27,261 nt of DNA from SHLJ01 sp041618535 (GCA_041618535.1 JBFKFP010000017.1:1-27261); one strand, 5' to 3'; counted from the stretch's first letter, positions 15,296 to 23,596 are shown. The notes: a model not told the origin generated them from the sequence alone. Translations and numbers: made by a program.

Positions 15296-16408
15296 ATGCC
15301 CCTGGCAGACCTGCTCTTTTACGGTTTCTGTATAACATGCCTGGTTCAATTAGGCTATTATCTGTTGATTTTCCTCCCTTTCGGTTTTTACAGGCCTATA
15401 ACACCCCGATTAAAAAAAATCGGGATCTCTGTATTAGTTTGTGCAAAAAATGAGGCGGAAAACCTTAAGAACCTCGTGCCGGCAATCCTGGATCAGGACT
15501 ATCCTGACTTTGAATTGGTACTTATCAATGATGGCTCAACTGATGATACCCTGGAGGTCATGCAGGAGTTTGAACAGAATAACGGGAATATCAGGATAGT
15601 TGATGTAAAACCTATCGATTCATTCTGGAATAACAAGAAATACCCGCTGACACTGGGTATCAAAGCCGCAAAAAACGAATTCCTGCTGTTCACTGATGCA
15701 GATTGCCTGCCCAAAGATAAGGACTGGATCAAATCTATGAGCCGTCATTTTTCAAATGAAAAAAGGATAGTTCTCGGCTATGGGTCTTACAAAAAGATCA
15801 AGGGAAGCCTTTTAAACCTGCTTATCCGCTTTGAAACCGTTCATACAGCTCTTCAATATTTTTCCTTTGCACTGAAAGGTCGTCCCTATATGGGAGTTGG
15901 AAGAAACCTGGCTTACAGGCGGGATTTATTCTTTGAAGCGAGTGGTTTCAAAGATCATATGCACATACTCTCCGGAGATGATGATCTTTTTATCAATCAG
16001 GTGGCTAATGGCAAAAACACGGCCATTTGTATCTTCCCATCAGCGTTCACCGAATCTGTTCCAAAGAGAAGCCTCACAGAATGGATCAATCAGAAACGAC
16101 GTCATTTTAGTGCTGCTCCGTACTATAAGATCTCAGATAAACTGATGCTTGGATCTTTCAATCTGTCCCTCTTATTGTTTTGGGTATTTGCGATCAACCT
16201 TGCGATAATATGGGAAGATCAATTGGTCTTTTTAATCGTGTTCTCAGCCAGAGTGGTTGTGGCCATGACCACATATGGCCTGGCGGCAAAAAAATTTAAA
16301 GCGATTGATACCATATGGCTTTATCCATTCCTAGAATTATTTCTCGTTCTGTTCCATTTGGCTATCTTTATGATTAATCTGTTCTCAAAAAGAAAACATT
16401 GGAAATAA
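15296..16408 (+). CDS. Family 2 glycosyltransferase, membrane bound
   Basis: A 370-residue GT-A fold enzyme with an N-terminal membrane helix (about 5-30) and about two or three helices at 285-362. The catalytic domain shows VLVCAKNEAENL (47-58), NDGSTDDT (78-85), DAD at 134-136 for metal/nucleotide sugar binding, GDDD at 227-230 as probable catalytic base, and QKRRH at 266-270, resembling the QxxRW motif of processive enzymes. Sugar and acceptor are unknown; a cell-surface glycan or glycolipid is likely. The ATG at 15296 begins just before the first membrane helix, with AGGA at 15290-15293. Its end overlaps the next sigma gene by ten bases. Confidence 0.9.
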   Translation: MPLADLLFYGFCITCLVQLGYYLLIFLPFGFYRPITPRLKKIGISVLVCAKNEAENLKNLVPAILDQDYPDFELVLINDGSTDDTLEVMQEFEQNNGNIRIVDVKPIDSFWNNKKYPLTLGIKAAKNEFLLFTDADCLPKDKDWIKSMSRHFSNEKRIVLGYGSYKKIKGSLLNLLIRFETVHTALQYFSFALKGRPYMGVGRNLAYRRDLFFEASGFKDHMHILSGDDDLFINQVANGKNTAICIFPSAFTESVPKRSLTEWINQKRRHFSAAPYYKISDKLMLGSFNLSLLLFWVFAINLAIIWEDQLVFLIVFSARVVVAMTTYGLAAKKFKAIDTIWLYPFLELFLVLFHLAIFMINLFSKRKHWK

Positions 16409-16953
16409 CTGAAGCAATTAGAAAAGCCAGGGCCAACAACCAATACGCTTTTAGTTTTCTGTTAGATACCTGCTGGAATCATGTTTATGGATACCTGCTG
16501 AAACGGACCCAGAATGAGAATGATGCTGAAGATATCACTATTCAGACCTTCTCAAGGGCCTTCGACAAAATAGAAACTTACGACGACAGTTATAAATTCG
16601 AAACCTGGCTGATCACAATCGCAAAAAACATTCATGTTGATTTTATACGAAAACGAAAATCCAGGATCTCCCATGACACCACAGAGGGAGATGAAGAGCG
16701 GATATATGATATTATCGATGAATCTCCAACCCCTGAGGACAAGATCATCACCGAACAGAACCTGGCCAAATTGCTGAGGGATATCAAAAAGTTAAAACCC
16801 CATTATCAGGAAGTGATCAACCTCCGTTATTTCCAGGAATTGTCCTATTCAGAAATTTCGAAGCAAATAGATGAACCCATGAGCAACGTCAAGGTCAAAT
16901 TGTTGAGGGCTAAAAAACTTCTGGCCAAAATCATCCAGGAACATGAAAATTGA
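16399..16953 (+). CDS. RNA polymerase sigma factor, ECF subfamily, without adjacent anti-sigma
   Basis: A 184-residue sigma factor with region 2 (about 14-88: YAFSFLLDTCWNHVYGYLL, NDAEDITIQTFSRAF, YKFETWLITIAKNIHVDFIRKR), an acidic linker (92-118) and region 4 (about 122-178, with YSEISKQIDEPMSNVKVKLLRAKKLL). Start: in-frame TAA at 16375-16377 upstream leaves TTG 16399 as the only start giving a complete region 2. The gene overlaps the glycosyltransferase end by ten bases and the transporter start by eleven. No anti-sigma gene is adjacent, so control must be transcriptional, translational or through a distant regulator. Its link to the flanking genes is inferred from packing only. Confidence 0.9.
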   Translation: MEITEAIRKARANNQYAFSFLLDTCWNHVYGYLLKRTQNENDAEDITIQTFSRAFDKIETYDDSYKFETWLITIAKNIHVDFIRKRKSRISHDTTEGDEERIYDIIDESPTPEDKIITEQNLAKLLRDIKKLKPHYQEVINLRYFQELSYSEISKQIDEPMSNVKVKLLRAKKLLAKIIQEHEN

Positions 16954-18157
16954 TCTGAAGAAACTCGGTCCGGGCTTGCTTTTTGCTGGTGCGGCCATTG
17001 GAGTATCTCATCTTGTGCAATCTACCCGCGCAGGTGCCGATTTCGGACTTGGCCTGATCTGGGCCTTATTGCTTGTGAATTTATGCAAATATCCTTTTTT
17101 CCAATTCGGCCCGAGATTTGCCGCTGCAACTGGAAACAGCCTGCTCGATGGTTACCGGAAAATGGGTAAAGGGGTTCTTATCGCTTATTTCCTGCTGACA
17201 TTCGCAACCATGTTCACCATTCAAACAGCTGTCACCATAGTTACTGCCGGCTTGGCTTCGTCTCTTTTTGGTGATTTCGTAAGTGTTGAGGTCTGGACAA
17301 TAATCATACTTGTAATTTGTCTGCTGCTGTTGATTCTGGGCCGTTACAATCTTCTGGATAAATTGATCAAGGTTATCATTATCGTCCTGAGCATAAGTAC
17401 CGTCATGGCTGTTTTAATGGCTGTAAATAAAAGCGAAGGTCCGGTCTCATGGACCCAGGTTCTGCCACAGAACAGTGTGGAGATCGCATTCCTGATCGCA
17501 TTTATGGGATGGATGCCAGCTCCCCTGGATATCTCGGTCTGGCACTCGCTTTGGGCGGTGGAGAAGCAAAAAGAAGTTGCTGAATTCCAGTCTCGAAGCG
17601 CACTTTTTGATTTTGATGTGGGATATATCGGGACAGTGATCCTTGGTATTGGTTTTGTCTGTCTCGGAACCCTGATCATGTATGATTCGGGTGAGAGTTT
17701 TAGCGGGACTGCCGGGGTATTCGCTAATCAGCTCATAACCATGTATACGGTTAGCCTTGGTGACTGGGCTTATATATTAATAGGTGTTGCTGCTTTTACA
17801 ACCATGTTCAGCACTACCCTAACCACCCTGGACGCCTCACCAAGAGCTATGCACCGAACTCTTGAACTTCTGAGCGGGAAACGGTCTGAAAAGGGTTATT
17901 ACATCTGGTTATTCATCCTGGCAGCAGGAACCATCGCGATCTTCTTCTTTTTTGCTTCTGAAATGGGATTACTGGTAAAAGTGGCCACTATCCTTTCTTT
18001 TTTAACCGCTCCGTTTTATGCTATTCTGAATTATCGGCTTATCAGCAGTTCATTAACACCAAAGTCCTGGCGACCCTCGGTGGGGCTTCACATCCTGAGT
18101 TGGGTAGGGATTGCTTTCCTTGCCGGATTCAGTATTTGGTATTTAACTACCCTTTAA
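16943..18157 (+). CDS. Nramp (SLC11) family divalent metal transporter with altered metal-site motif
   Basis: A 404-residue inner-membrane protein with about 11 membrane helices and the Nramp opening KKLGPGLLFAGAAIG. In classical Nramp proteins helix 1 carries DPGN, whose Asp and Asn bind Mn2+ or Fe2+. Here the aligned residues are GVSH (20-23). Helix 6 has GWMPAP (189-194), keeping the Met-Pro pair of the MPH motif but not the His. The protein may carry another substrate, for example Mg2+, or bind metal differently; annotation as a Mn/Fe importer should be held loosely. It starts inside the end of the sigma gene. A short gap with a new promoter motif separates it from lipA. Confidence 0.88.
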   Translation: MKIDLKKLGPGLLFAGAAIGVSHLVQSTRAGADFGLGLIWALLLVNLCKYPFFQFGPRFAAATGNSLLDGYRKMGKGVLIAYFLLTFATMFTIQTAVTIVTAGLASSLFGDFVSVEVWTIIILVICLLLLILGRYNLLDKLIKVIIIVLSISTVMAVLMAVNKSEGPVSWTQVLPQNSVEIAFLIAFMGWMPAPLDISVWHSLWAVEKQKEVAEFQSRSALFDFDVGYIGTVILGIGFVCLGTLIMYDSGESFSGTAGVFANQLITMYTVSLGDWAYILIGVAAFTTMFSTTLTTLDASPRAMHRTLELLSGKRSEKGYYIWLFILAAGTIAIFFFFASEMGLLVKVATILSFLTAPFYAILNYRLISSSLTPKSWRPSVGLHILSWVGIAFLAGFSIWYLTTL

Positions 18158-18169
18158 GAGAATACTTCG

Positions 18170-18177
18170 TATCTTTG
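18170..18177 (+). promoter_or_regulatory. Bacteroidota -7 promoter element for lipA
   Basis: TATCTTTG matches TAnnTTTG exactly and ends 18 bases before the lipA ATG, giving a leader of about 12 bases. No -33 TTG is seen at the expected spacing. Confidence 0.6.
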
Positions 18178-18195
18178 TGCCTGCAAAATTGATCT

Positions 18196-19074
18196 ATGGA
18201 GACGAATACAGCTTCTAATATTCTTCCTGCACGGGAACCCAAGCCAAAATGGCTGAGGGTTAAATTGCCTACCGGAAAAAAATATACCGAGTTACGCGGA
18301 TTGGTTGACAAGTACAAACTCAATACGATCTGCACCTCCGGAAGCTGTCCGAATATGGGTGAATGCTGGGGGGAAGGAACTGCTACTTTTATGATCCTGG
18401 GCAACATCTGTACCAGATCATGCGGATTTTGCGGAGTGAAAACCGGCAGGCCCGAGCAGGTTGACTGGGATGAACCAGAAAAAGTGGCCCGTTCTATAAA
18501 GATCATGAAAATTAAGCATGCTGTTCTGACAAGTGTGGATCGTGACGACCTGAAAGATATGGGAAGTATTCTCTGGGCGGAAACTGTCAAAGCTGTAAGG
18601 AGGATGAACCCTGAAACGACCATGGAAACCCTTATTCCTGATTTTCAGGGAATTGAGCGACATATAGACCGATTGATTGAAGTGGCACCAGAGGTCATCT
18701 CCCATAATGTGGAGACCGTGAGGCGACTTACCAGGGAAGTCAGGATACAAGCGAAATACGACCGCAGCCTCGGGGTGTTGAGATACCTCAAACAACAGGG
18801 TCAGAGACGCACTAAATCCGGGATCATGCTCGGACTTGGTGAAACAAGGGAAGAAGTGATTGAAACGCTTCATGACCTGAAAGACGCCCAGGTTGATGTT
18901 GTGACCATCGGCCAGTACCTTCAGCCCAGCAAAAAACATTTGCCTGTCAAGCAGTATATCTTACCTGAACAATTCGAAGAATACCGGCAAATAGGCTTGG
19001 ATCTGGGATTCAGGCATGTTGAAAGCAGTGCTTTGGTGCGATCTTCTTACCATGCAGAAAAGCATATTCATTAA
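18196..19074 (+). CDS. lipA: Lipoyl synthase
   Basis: LipA is a radical SAM enzyme that inserts two sulfur atoms into octanoyl groups on lipoyl domains of 2-oxoacid dehydrogenases and the glycine cleavage H protein. All expected residues are present in the 292-residue chain. The auxiliary cluster cysteines are C46, C51 and C57 (C-x4-C-x5-C), the radical SAM cluster is C72, C76 and C79 (C-x3-C-x2-C), and the C-terminal RSSYHA (282-287) supplies the serine ligand. No lipB is adjacent. The gene has its own promoter motif and is probably monocistronic. Confidence 0.98.
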   Translation: METNTASNILPAREPKPKWLRVKLPTGKKYTELRGLVDKYKLNTICTSGSCPNMGECWGEGTATFMILGNICTRSCGFCGVKTGRPEQVDWDEPEKVARSIKIMKIKHAVLTSVDRDDLKDMGSILWAETVKAVRRMNPETTMETLIPDFQGIERHIDRLIEVAPEVISHNVETVRRLTREVRIQAKYDRSLGVLRYLKQQGQRRTKSGIMLGLGETREEVIETLHDLKDAQVDVVTIGQYLQPSKKHLPVKQYILPEQFEEYRQIGLDLGFRHVESSALVRSSYHAEKHIH

Positions 19075-19191
19075 TTTCTAACAAAGATTTTTTAGGTAAA
19101 AACGAAAAAGCTGTAAGAAATATCTGGCCAATTAATTTTTACATAAAAGTGAGATTTATCTAAAAAAAATGCATTTTATCGAACATTTTGT

Positions 19192-19199
19192 TATATTTG
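19192..19199 (+). promoter_or_regulatory. Bacteroidota -7 promoter element for the hybrid histidine kinase
   Basis: TATATTTG matches TAnnTTTG exactly, ending 20 bases before ATG 19220. Because it lies downstream of the earlier in-frame ATG at 19169, it supports 19220 as the real start. Confidence 0.55.
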
Positions 19200-19219
19200 T
19201 CGATAAACTTGACAAAAAA

Positions 19220-21448
19220 ATGTCCCGAATCAATTATTACATAGCTGTAATATTTGTCTTTTTTTTGACTTCCGGAATCGCTCAAACTGAATTCGAAAGT
19301 GATAGCTTATATAAATCGAGTGAGATCAAATTGGCTATTCATAATGCTGAACTAGAAGAGGACCGGGGGAATTTTTATGAGGCGATCAATATCCTGCGTA
19401 AAGCATTAGATCAGACCAAGAAAATAGGTGATAAGAAAAGCCAGGGAATCATCTATTCAAGATTGGCAAAACTCCAGTATAACGTTGATGAATTAGACAG
19501 CGCCAAGGAGAATATAACAAGGGCCATAGATGCTCAATACGAGATTGATGATAAGCTGAACCAGGCCATCTCACGTTATATTTATGGTCTTATATTCCTG
19601 AAAGACAACCAGATAAGGGAGGCCCTTGATCATTTCAAATCTGCAAAGACCATTTTCGAGGAAGAGAACATGGACGAGTTGATCCCTGAGGTCACGCTTA
19701 ATGAAGCAAAGGCCCATATTAAAATGGGAGACCTTAATGAGGCAAACGCACTGCTGGATAAAACCGTCGTTCTTTCTACCAAGCATAATTTACCTCTAAT
19801 AGAGAGCTCAGCGCTTATAACGAGCGGACATGTGGCACTTTTACAGCAGAAATATGACAGGGCTTTGTCTCAGACCATGAAGGGATCGGCGATTGCTTAT
19901 AATAACGACTCCAAGGAACTTTTGAACAGAAGCTACCAGGTTCTGGCTGATATTTACTCTTCTCAGGGCGATCATCAGAAGGCATCAGAGAATCTCAGGT
20001 CCTATATCAACCTCAATGAGGAAATCATTGCCGAGAAAAGAGAAATGCTGTCACCCGATAAGAAATTCCAGCTTCAGATCAGTGATCGTGACGCCTTTAT
20101 TCAGAAACAGGCCGAGGAGATCCGGCAGCAAAACGAAGCGACCAGCCTGAATAAACTGACAACTATTTTAAGTGTGGCCCTTATTACTATTTTGTCGCTG
20201 CTCACTCTTTCACTCTATAAAAACAACAATATCAGGTTGAAGACCAATAATATGTTGTACAAGAAGAATGAGGAGCTTCTAACTGAAAAGGAACGCGCAG
20301 AAATAGCAGCCAAGACCAAGGCGAATTTCCTCTCAACCGTGACCCACGAGTTGCGGACGCCCCTCTATGCAGTTACGGGATTGACAAATATGTTATTGGA
20401 GGAAAACCCGAAGCCTGAACAGATTCAGCATTTGAAATCGTTGAAGTTCTCTGGTGACTACCTTCTGACTTTTATCAATGACATCCTTCAGATCAATAAG
20501 ATAGAAGCGAATAAGGTGGAACTGGATCCCGAGGTATTCAACCTGAAGAATAAGGTCGAAAACGTTATTGCGGCCCTGAGCAACCAGGCAATAGACAATA
20601 ATATCTCCATACACTTTGAGTACGAACGCTTCCTCCCTGAAGTTTTTAACGGGGACCAACTTAAACTATCTCAAATTCTCATCAACCTTATCGGAAATTC
20701 AATCAAGTTTACGAAAGACGGTGATATATGGGTCAGGGTAAAAAAGAATGCACAGGATGGAAAAGTTCACAGGGTATTGCTTGAAGTTGAAGATAACGGG
20801 ATAGGAATCAGTGATGAGAAGCAGGAAACCCTGTTCGACAGTTTCTCTCAGGGCTCCGTTCAGATTAACAGGAAATATGGCGGTACCGGTCTGGGGCTGT
20901 CTATCGTGAAGGGACTTGTGGAAATTCTGGGTGGAACCATTAACCTGAAAAGTACCCTGGGAGTTGGAACTACCTTCTCGGTTGAAATTCCTTTGGAAGA
21001 GTCCAAGGAGACCGTTCGCTCTAAACACACCGAAATAACCAAAAAACTCAATAAGCTGGATTTGAGCAGTGTCACCATACTGGTGGTTGAGGATAATAAG
21101 ATCAACCAGATGATCACAAAAAAGATCCTTACCAAGATGAATCTTAATTGTGAAATAGTCGACAATGGTGAAGACGCGGTTGAGAAGGTGAAAAAGAATG
21201 GTTATGACGTTGTCCTTATGGACATTCACATGCCCGGAATAAGCGGTATTGAAGCAACCAAGCGTATTAGAGGTTTTGATAAGACACAAACTATTTTTGC
21301 GCTAACTGCTGTCACCCTTGAGGATAAAATGCAGGAATTTGAGGAAGCCGGCTTCGACGACATTATTTCCAAACCCTTCAAACAGGAAGATTTCGAGAAG
21401 AAATTATTCAGCGCCTTAACCGATAAAAGAAGTTCCGCAAAGGTTTAG
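19220..21448 (+). CDS. TPR-containing hybrid histidine kinase / response regulator
   Basis: A 742-residue membrane sensor. A signal peptide (about 1-22) is followed by a tetratricopeptide-repeat sensor region (about 30-275) placed outside the cytosol, then a membrane helix (about 312-334) and a short coiled coil. Next come HisKA with phospho-acceptor H376 in THELRTPLYAV, HATPase (about 478-590, with N box LINLIGNSIKFTKDG, EDNGIGI and GGTGLGLSIV), and a receiver domain (about 618-735) with acidic D625 and phospho-acceptor D668 in LMDIHMPG. No DNA-binding domain is fused, so phosphate must pass to another protein. The start at 19220 is preferred: the earlier ATG at 19169 lies upstream of the promoter motif and would bury the signal peptide. 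The stop overlaps convergent lpxK by four bases. Confidence 0.92.
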   Translation: MSRINYYIAVIFVFFLTSGIAQTEFESDSLYKSSEIKLAIHNAELEEDRGNFYEAINILRKALDQTKKIGDKKSQGIIYSRLAKLQYNVDELDSAKENITRAIDAQYEIDDKLNQAISRYIYGLIFLKDNQIREALDHFKSAKTIFEEENMDELIPEVTLNEAKAHIKMGDLNEANALLDKTVVLSTKHNLPLIESSALITSGHVALLQQKYDRALSQTMKGSAIAYNNDSKELLNRSYQVLADIYSSQGDHQKASENLRSYINLNEEIIAEKREMLSPDKKFQLQISDRDAFIQKQAEEIRQQNEATSLNKLTTILSVALITILSLLTLSLYKNNNIRLKTNNMLYKKNEELLTEKERAEIAAKTKANFLSTVTHELRTPLYAVTGLTNMLLEENPKPEQIQHLKSLKFSGDYLLTFINDILQINKIEANKVELDPEVFNLKNKVENVIAALSNQAIDNNISIHFEYERFLPEVFNGDQLKLSQILINLIGNSIKFTKDGDIWVRVKKNAQDGKVHRVLLEVEDNGIGISDEKQETLFDSFSQGSVQINRKYGGTGLGLSIVKGLVEILGGTINLKSTLGVGTTFSVEIPLEESKETVRSKHTEITKKLNKLDLSSVTILVVEDNKINQMITKKILTKMNLNCEIVDNGEDAVEKVKKNGYDVVLMDIHMPGISGIEATKRIRGFDKTQTIFALTAVTLEDKMQEFEEAGFDDIISKPFKQEDFEKKLFSALTDKRSSAKV

Positions 21449-22449
21449 TTCCTGATAAAGTCATTTAACTTACCATAGAAGGCATCCGGCCTGTCCAGCT
21501 CCACACCGATAGGAAGAAACCAGATGTTATCATGGGTGTAATTCCGCAGAAGTCGGACATAATCCTTTTCCGTTGTCAAAATCAATTCCTTTTCCCTGAA
21601 GGCTTCGAGTTCAATTTTACTGAAATCATGATGATCACCAAACTCAAGATGCTCGAAATTCAAACCTGAAGCCATAAGGTAATTCTTCAGGTGTGAGGCG
21701 TCCGCAATTCCTGTTAATAGACTGAAATTATGTTTAGCCAGATCGGTCAGGGGTCTATCCCCATTTTTCCCCTTGATCTTATCGGAATAACGGATATAAC
21801 TAAAAAACAGATCCTGCTCCTCCCCGAGTTTTAAACGAAGCTTTATCCGTTCCTTCGCCTCCCGGGTGATATCAGGTGGACATTTGGTAACCACCACTGC
21901 ATGGGCTCGTTTCCGCCCTGAGATGGGTTCCCGCAGATCGCCGGTAGGAAGCAGTAAGTCGTCCACAAACAAATTATTGTATGATGTTAAAAGCAAATTG
22001 AACCCTGCTTTTACCCTCCGGTGCTGGAAGGCATCATCCAGTAAAATGATCTCAGGAGGTTTGGGAAGAGCCAGTAGAGATGAAATCCCCCGCCTTCTGT
22101 CAGCATCCACAGCCACGATAATATCATTGAACTTGTTGTAAAATTGAAAAGGTTCATCACCAATGGTTTCGGCACTGTCATTTGGCCCGGCAAGAACAAA
22201 CCCCGAGGTTTTTCTTTTATATCCTCTGCTTAATGTGGCTAACTCATATTTTTCCGAAAACAAAGTGATAAGGTGCTCTATCATGGGTGTTTTCCCGGTT
22301 CCGCCAACATTAAGGTTTCCAACACAAATCACAGGTACGTTATATTCTGCAGACCCAAGTATACCCCAGTCATAGAGCTTATTCCTAGACCAGCTAAACA
22401 GATAATAAGCCGGGACAAGAACGATCAGAATGTATCTGATGAATTTCAT
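21445..22449 (-). CDS. lpxK: Tetraacyldisaccharide 4'-kinase
   Basis: LpxK phosphorylates the 4' position of the lipid A disaccharide at the inner membrane, the sixth Raetz-pathway step. The 334-residue protein begins with a membrane helix (about 4-20). It has a P-loop GNLNVGGTGKTP (44-55), then LSRGYKRK (73-80), GDEP (97-100), DADRRRG (115-121) and LDDAFQHRRVK (137-147), which carry the catalytic and substrate residues. Presence of lpxK shows a Gram-negative outer membrane. The gene is divergent from the NIF3-family gene across only 49 bases. A near-match -7 motif (TTATTTTG on the minus strand, 22481-22488) may drive it. Confidence 0.96.
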   Translation of the reverse strand: MKFIRYILIVLVPAYYLFSWSRNKLYDWGILGSAEYNVPVICVGNLNVGGTGKTPMIEHLITLFSEKYELATLSRGYKRKTSGFVLAGPNDSAETIGDEPFQFYNKFNDIIVAVDADRRRGISSLLALPKPPEIILLDDAFQHRRVKAGFNLLLTSYNNLFVDDLLLPTGDLREPISGRKRAHAVVVTKCPPDITREAKERIKLRLKLGEEQDLFFSYIRYSDKIKGKNGDRPLTDLAKHNFSLLTGIADASHLKNYLMASGLNFEHLEFGDHHDFSKIELEAFREKELILTTEKDYVRLLRNYTHDNIWFLPIGVELDRPDAFYGKLNDFIRN

Positions 22450-22469
22450 TCAGGAGCGGGTAAATAGTT

Positions 22470-22477
22470 TATATTTG
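22470..22477 (+). promoter_or_regulatory. Bacteroidota -7 promoter element for the NIF3-family gene
   Basis: TATATTTG matches TAnnTTTG exactly and ends 21 bases before ATG 22499. It lies inside a longer in-frame extension beginning at 22430, so it supports 22499 as the start. Confidence 0.6.
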
Positions 22478-22498
22478 TTTCAAAATAACATAAAATTT

Positions 22499-23593
22499 AT
22501 GACTGTAGGAGACCTTATTAGTGAATTAGAATCATTGGCCCCACTTTCTTATGCCGAGGATTTTGATAACGTCGGTCTTCTGGTTGGTCACGTCCATCAA
22601 GAGCTAAGCGGAATTTTGGTTACTCTCGATACTCTCGAAGAAGTGGTTGAGGAAGCCCGACAGAGGAATTGTAATTGCATTGTCAGTTTTCATCCAATTA
22701 TCTTCAGGGGATTGAAGCAGCTTACAGCCTCTACTTACGTTGAAAGGACAGTGATGAAGGCCATAGAATATGGAATCTCTATTGTGGCTGTACATACTGC
22801 CCTTGATAATTCAAATACCGGGGTTAGCGATCGTATCGGTATTCAGTTAGGATTGAAGAACCGTTCTGTACTGATCCCTAAAGCGGGGACCATTAAGAAA
22901 CTGACCACCTATGTGCCTGAAAAGGAGCATGAGGGCGTGAGGCAAGCCCTTTTCGCTGCCGGTGGAGGTGAAATTGGAAAATATTCCGACTGCAGTTTCA
23001 ATATTGAAGGGACAGGAACCTTCAAGGGTGACGAGTCTTCAAATCCTGCTTACGGAGCAAAAGGGGTGTTTCAGGAGGAAGCCGAGATTAAACTGACCAT
23101 GACCTTCCAGAAACATCTGGAATCGGGAATCCTGAAAGCACTTTTCAGCAGCCATCCCTATGAGGAGGTGGCCTATGAGATCGTCACACTTGAAAACCAT
23201 AATCAGACTGTCGGGATGGGTATGATAGGCGAACTCAATGACCCTATGGAAGAGAAATCATTTTTAAGCTTTGTTAAAGAGAAGATGAATGCCCATCTGA
23301 TAAGACATTCCGGGTTTTTAAATAAAAAAATAAAAAAGGTTGCCGTTCTCGGTGGTTCAGGCAGTTTTGCGATTGTAGCGGCTATAAGGGCCGGTGCCGA
23401 TGCATTTATCTCTGCTGATTTTAAATACCATGATTTTTTTCAGGCTGAAAAAAAGATTCTTCTGATGGATATCGGGCATTATGAAAGCGAACAATTCACA
23501 AAATCGTTGCTGGTTCAGTATCTTAAGAAAAAAATTCCTAATTTTGCAATCCTTTTATCTGATATAAATACAAATCCCATAAAGTATTTTTAA
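22499..23593 (+). CDS. NIF3-like dinuclear metal centre protein (YqfO-type, with PII-like insert)
   Basis: A 364-residue member of the NIF3/GTP cyclohydrolase 1 type 2 family. Metal-site regions flank an insert: SFHPIIFRG (H65), VAVHTALDN (H99, D103), and near the C-terminus SADFKYHDFFQA and DIGHYESEQF, which supply His and Glu ligands. The roughly 100-residue middle insert (from LTTYVPEKEHEGVRQAL to SSHPYEEVAYEI) is the PII-like domain seen in YqfO. The family forms hexameric toroids; the biological role remains unsettled. ATG 22499 gives the standard start MTVGDLISELESL and lies downstream of a promoter motif. The zinc-ribbon-like gene follows by three bases, a pairing common across bacteria. 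Confidence 0.93.
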   Translation: MTVGDLISELESLAPLSYAEDFDNVGLLVGHVHQELSGILVTLDTLEEVVEEARQRNCNCIVSFHPIIFRGLKQLTASTYVERTVMKAIEYGISIVAVHTALDNSNTGVSDRIGIQLGLKNRSVLIPKAGTIKKLTTYVPEKEHEGVRQALFAAGGGEIGKYSDCSFNIEGTGTFKGDESSNPAYGAKGVFQEEAEIKLTMTFQKHLESGILKALFSSHPYEEVAYEIVTLENHNQTVGMGMIGELNDPMEEKSFLSFVKEKMNAHLIRHSGFLNKKIKKVAVLGGSGSFAIVAAIRAGADAFISADFKYHDFFQAEKKILLMDIGHYESEQFTKSLLVQYLKKKIPNFAILLSDINTNPIKYF

Positions 23594-23596
23594 AGC

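Noticed and set aside
18147..18623. 158-residue open frame antisense to lipA
   Set aside because: Covers the conserved LipA cysteine motifs on the other strand and has no recognisable domain.
19075..19219. Terminator or small RNA between lipA and the kinase gene
   Set aside because: The stretch is A/T-rich with T runs but no stable stem; only the -7 motif at 19192-19199 is supportable.
20699..21289. 196-residue open frame antisense to the histidine kinase
   Set aside because: Fully opposite the conserved HATPase and receiver domains; no recognisable domain, start context or promoter.
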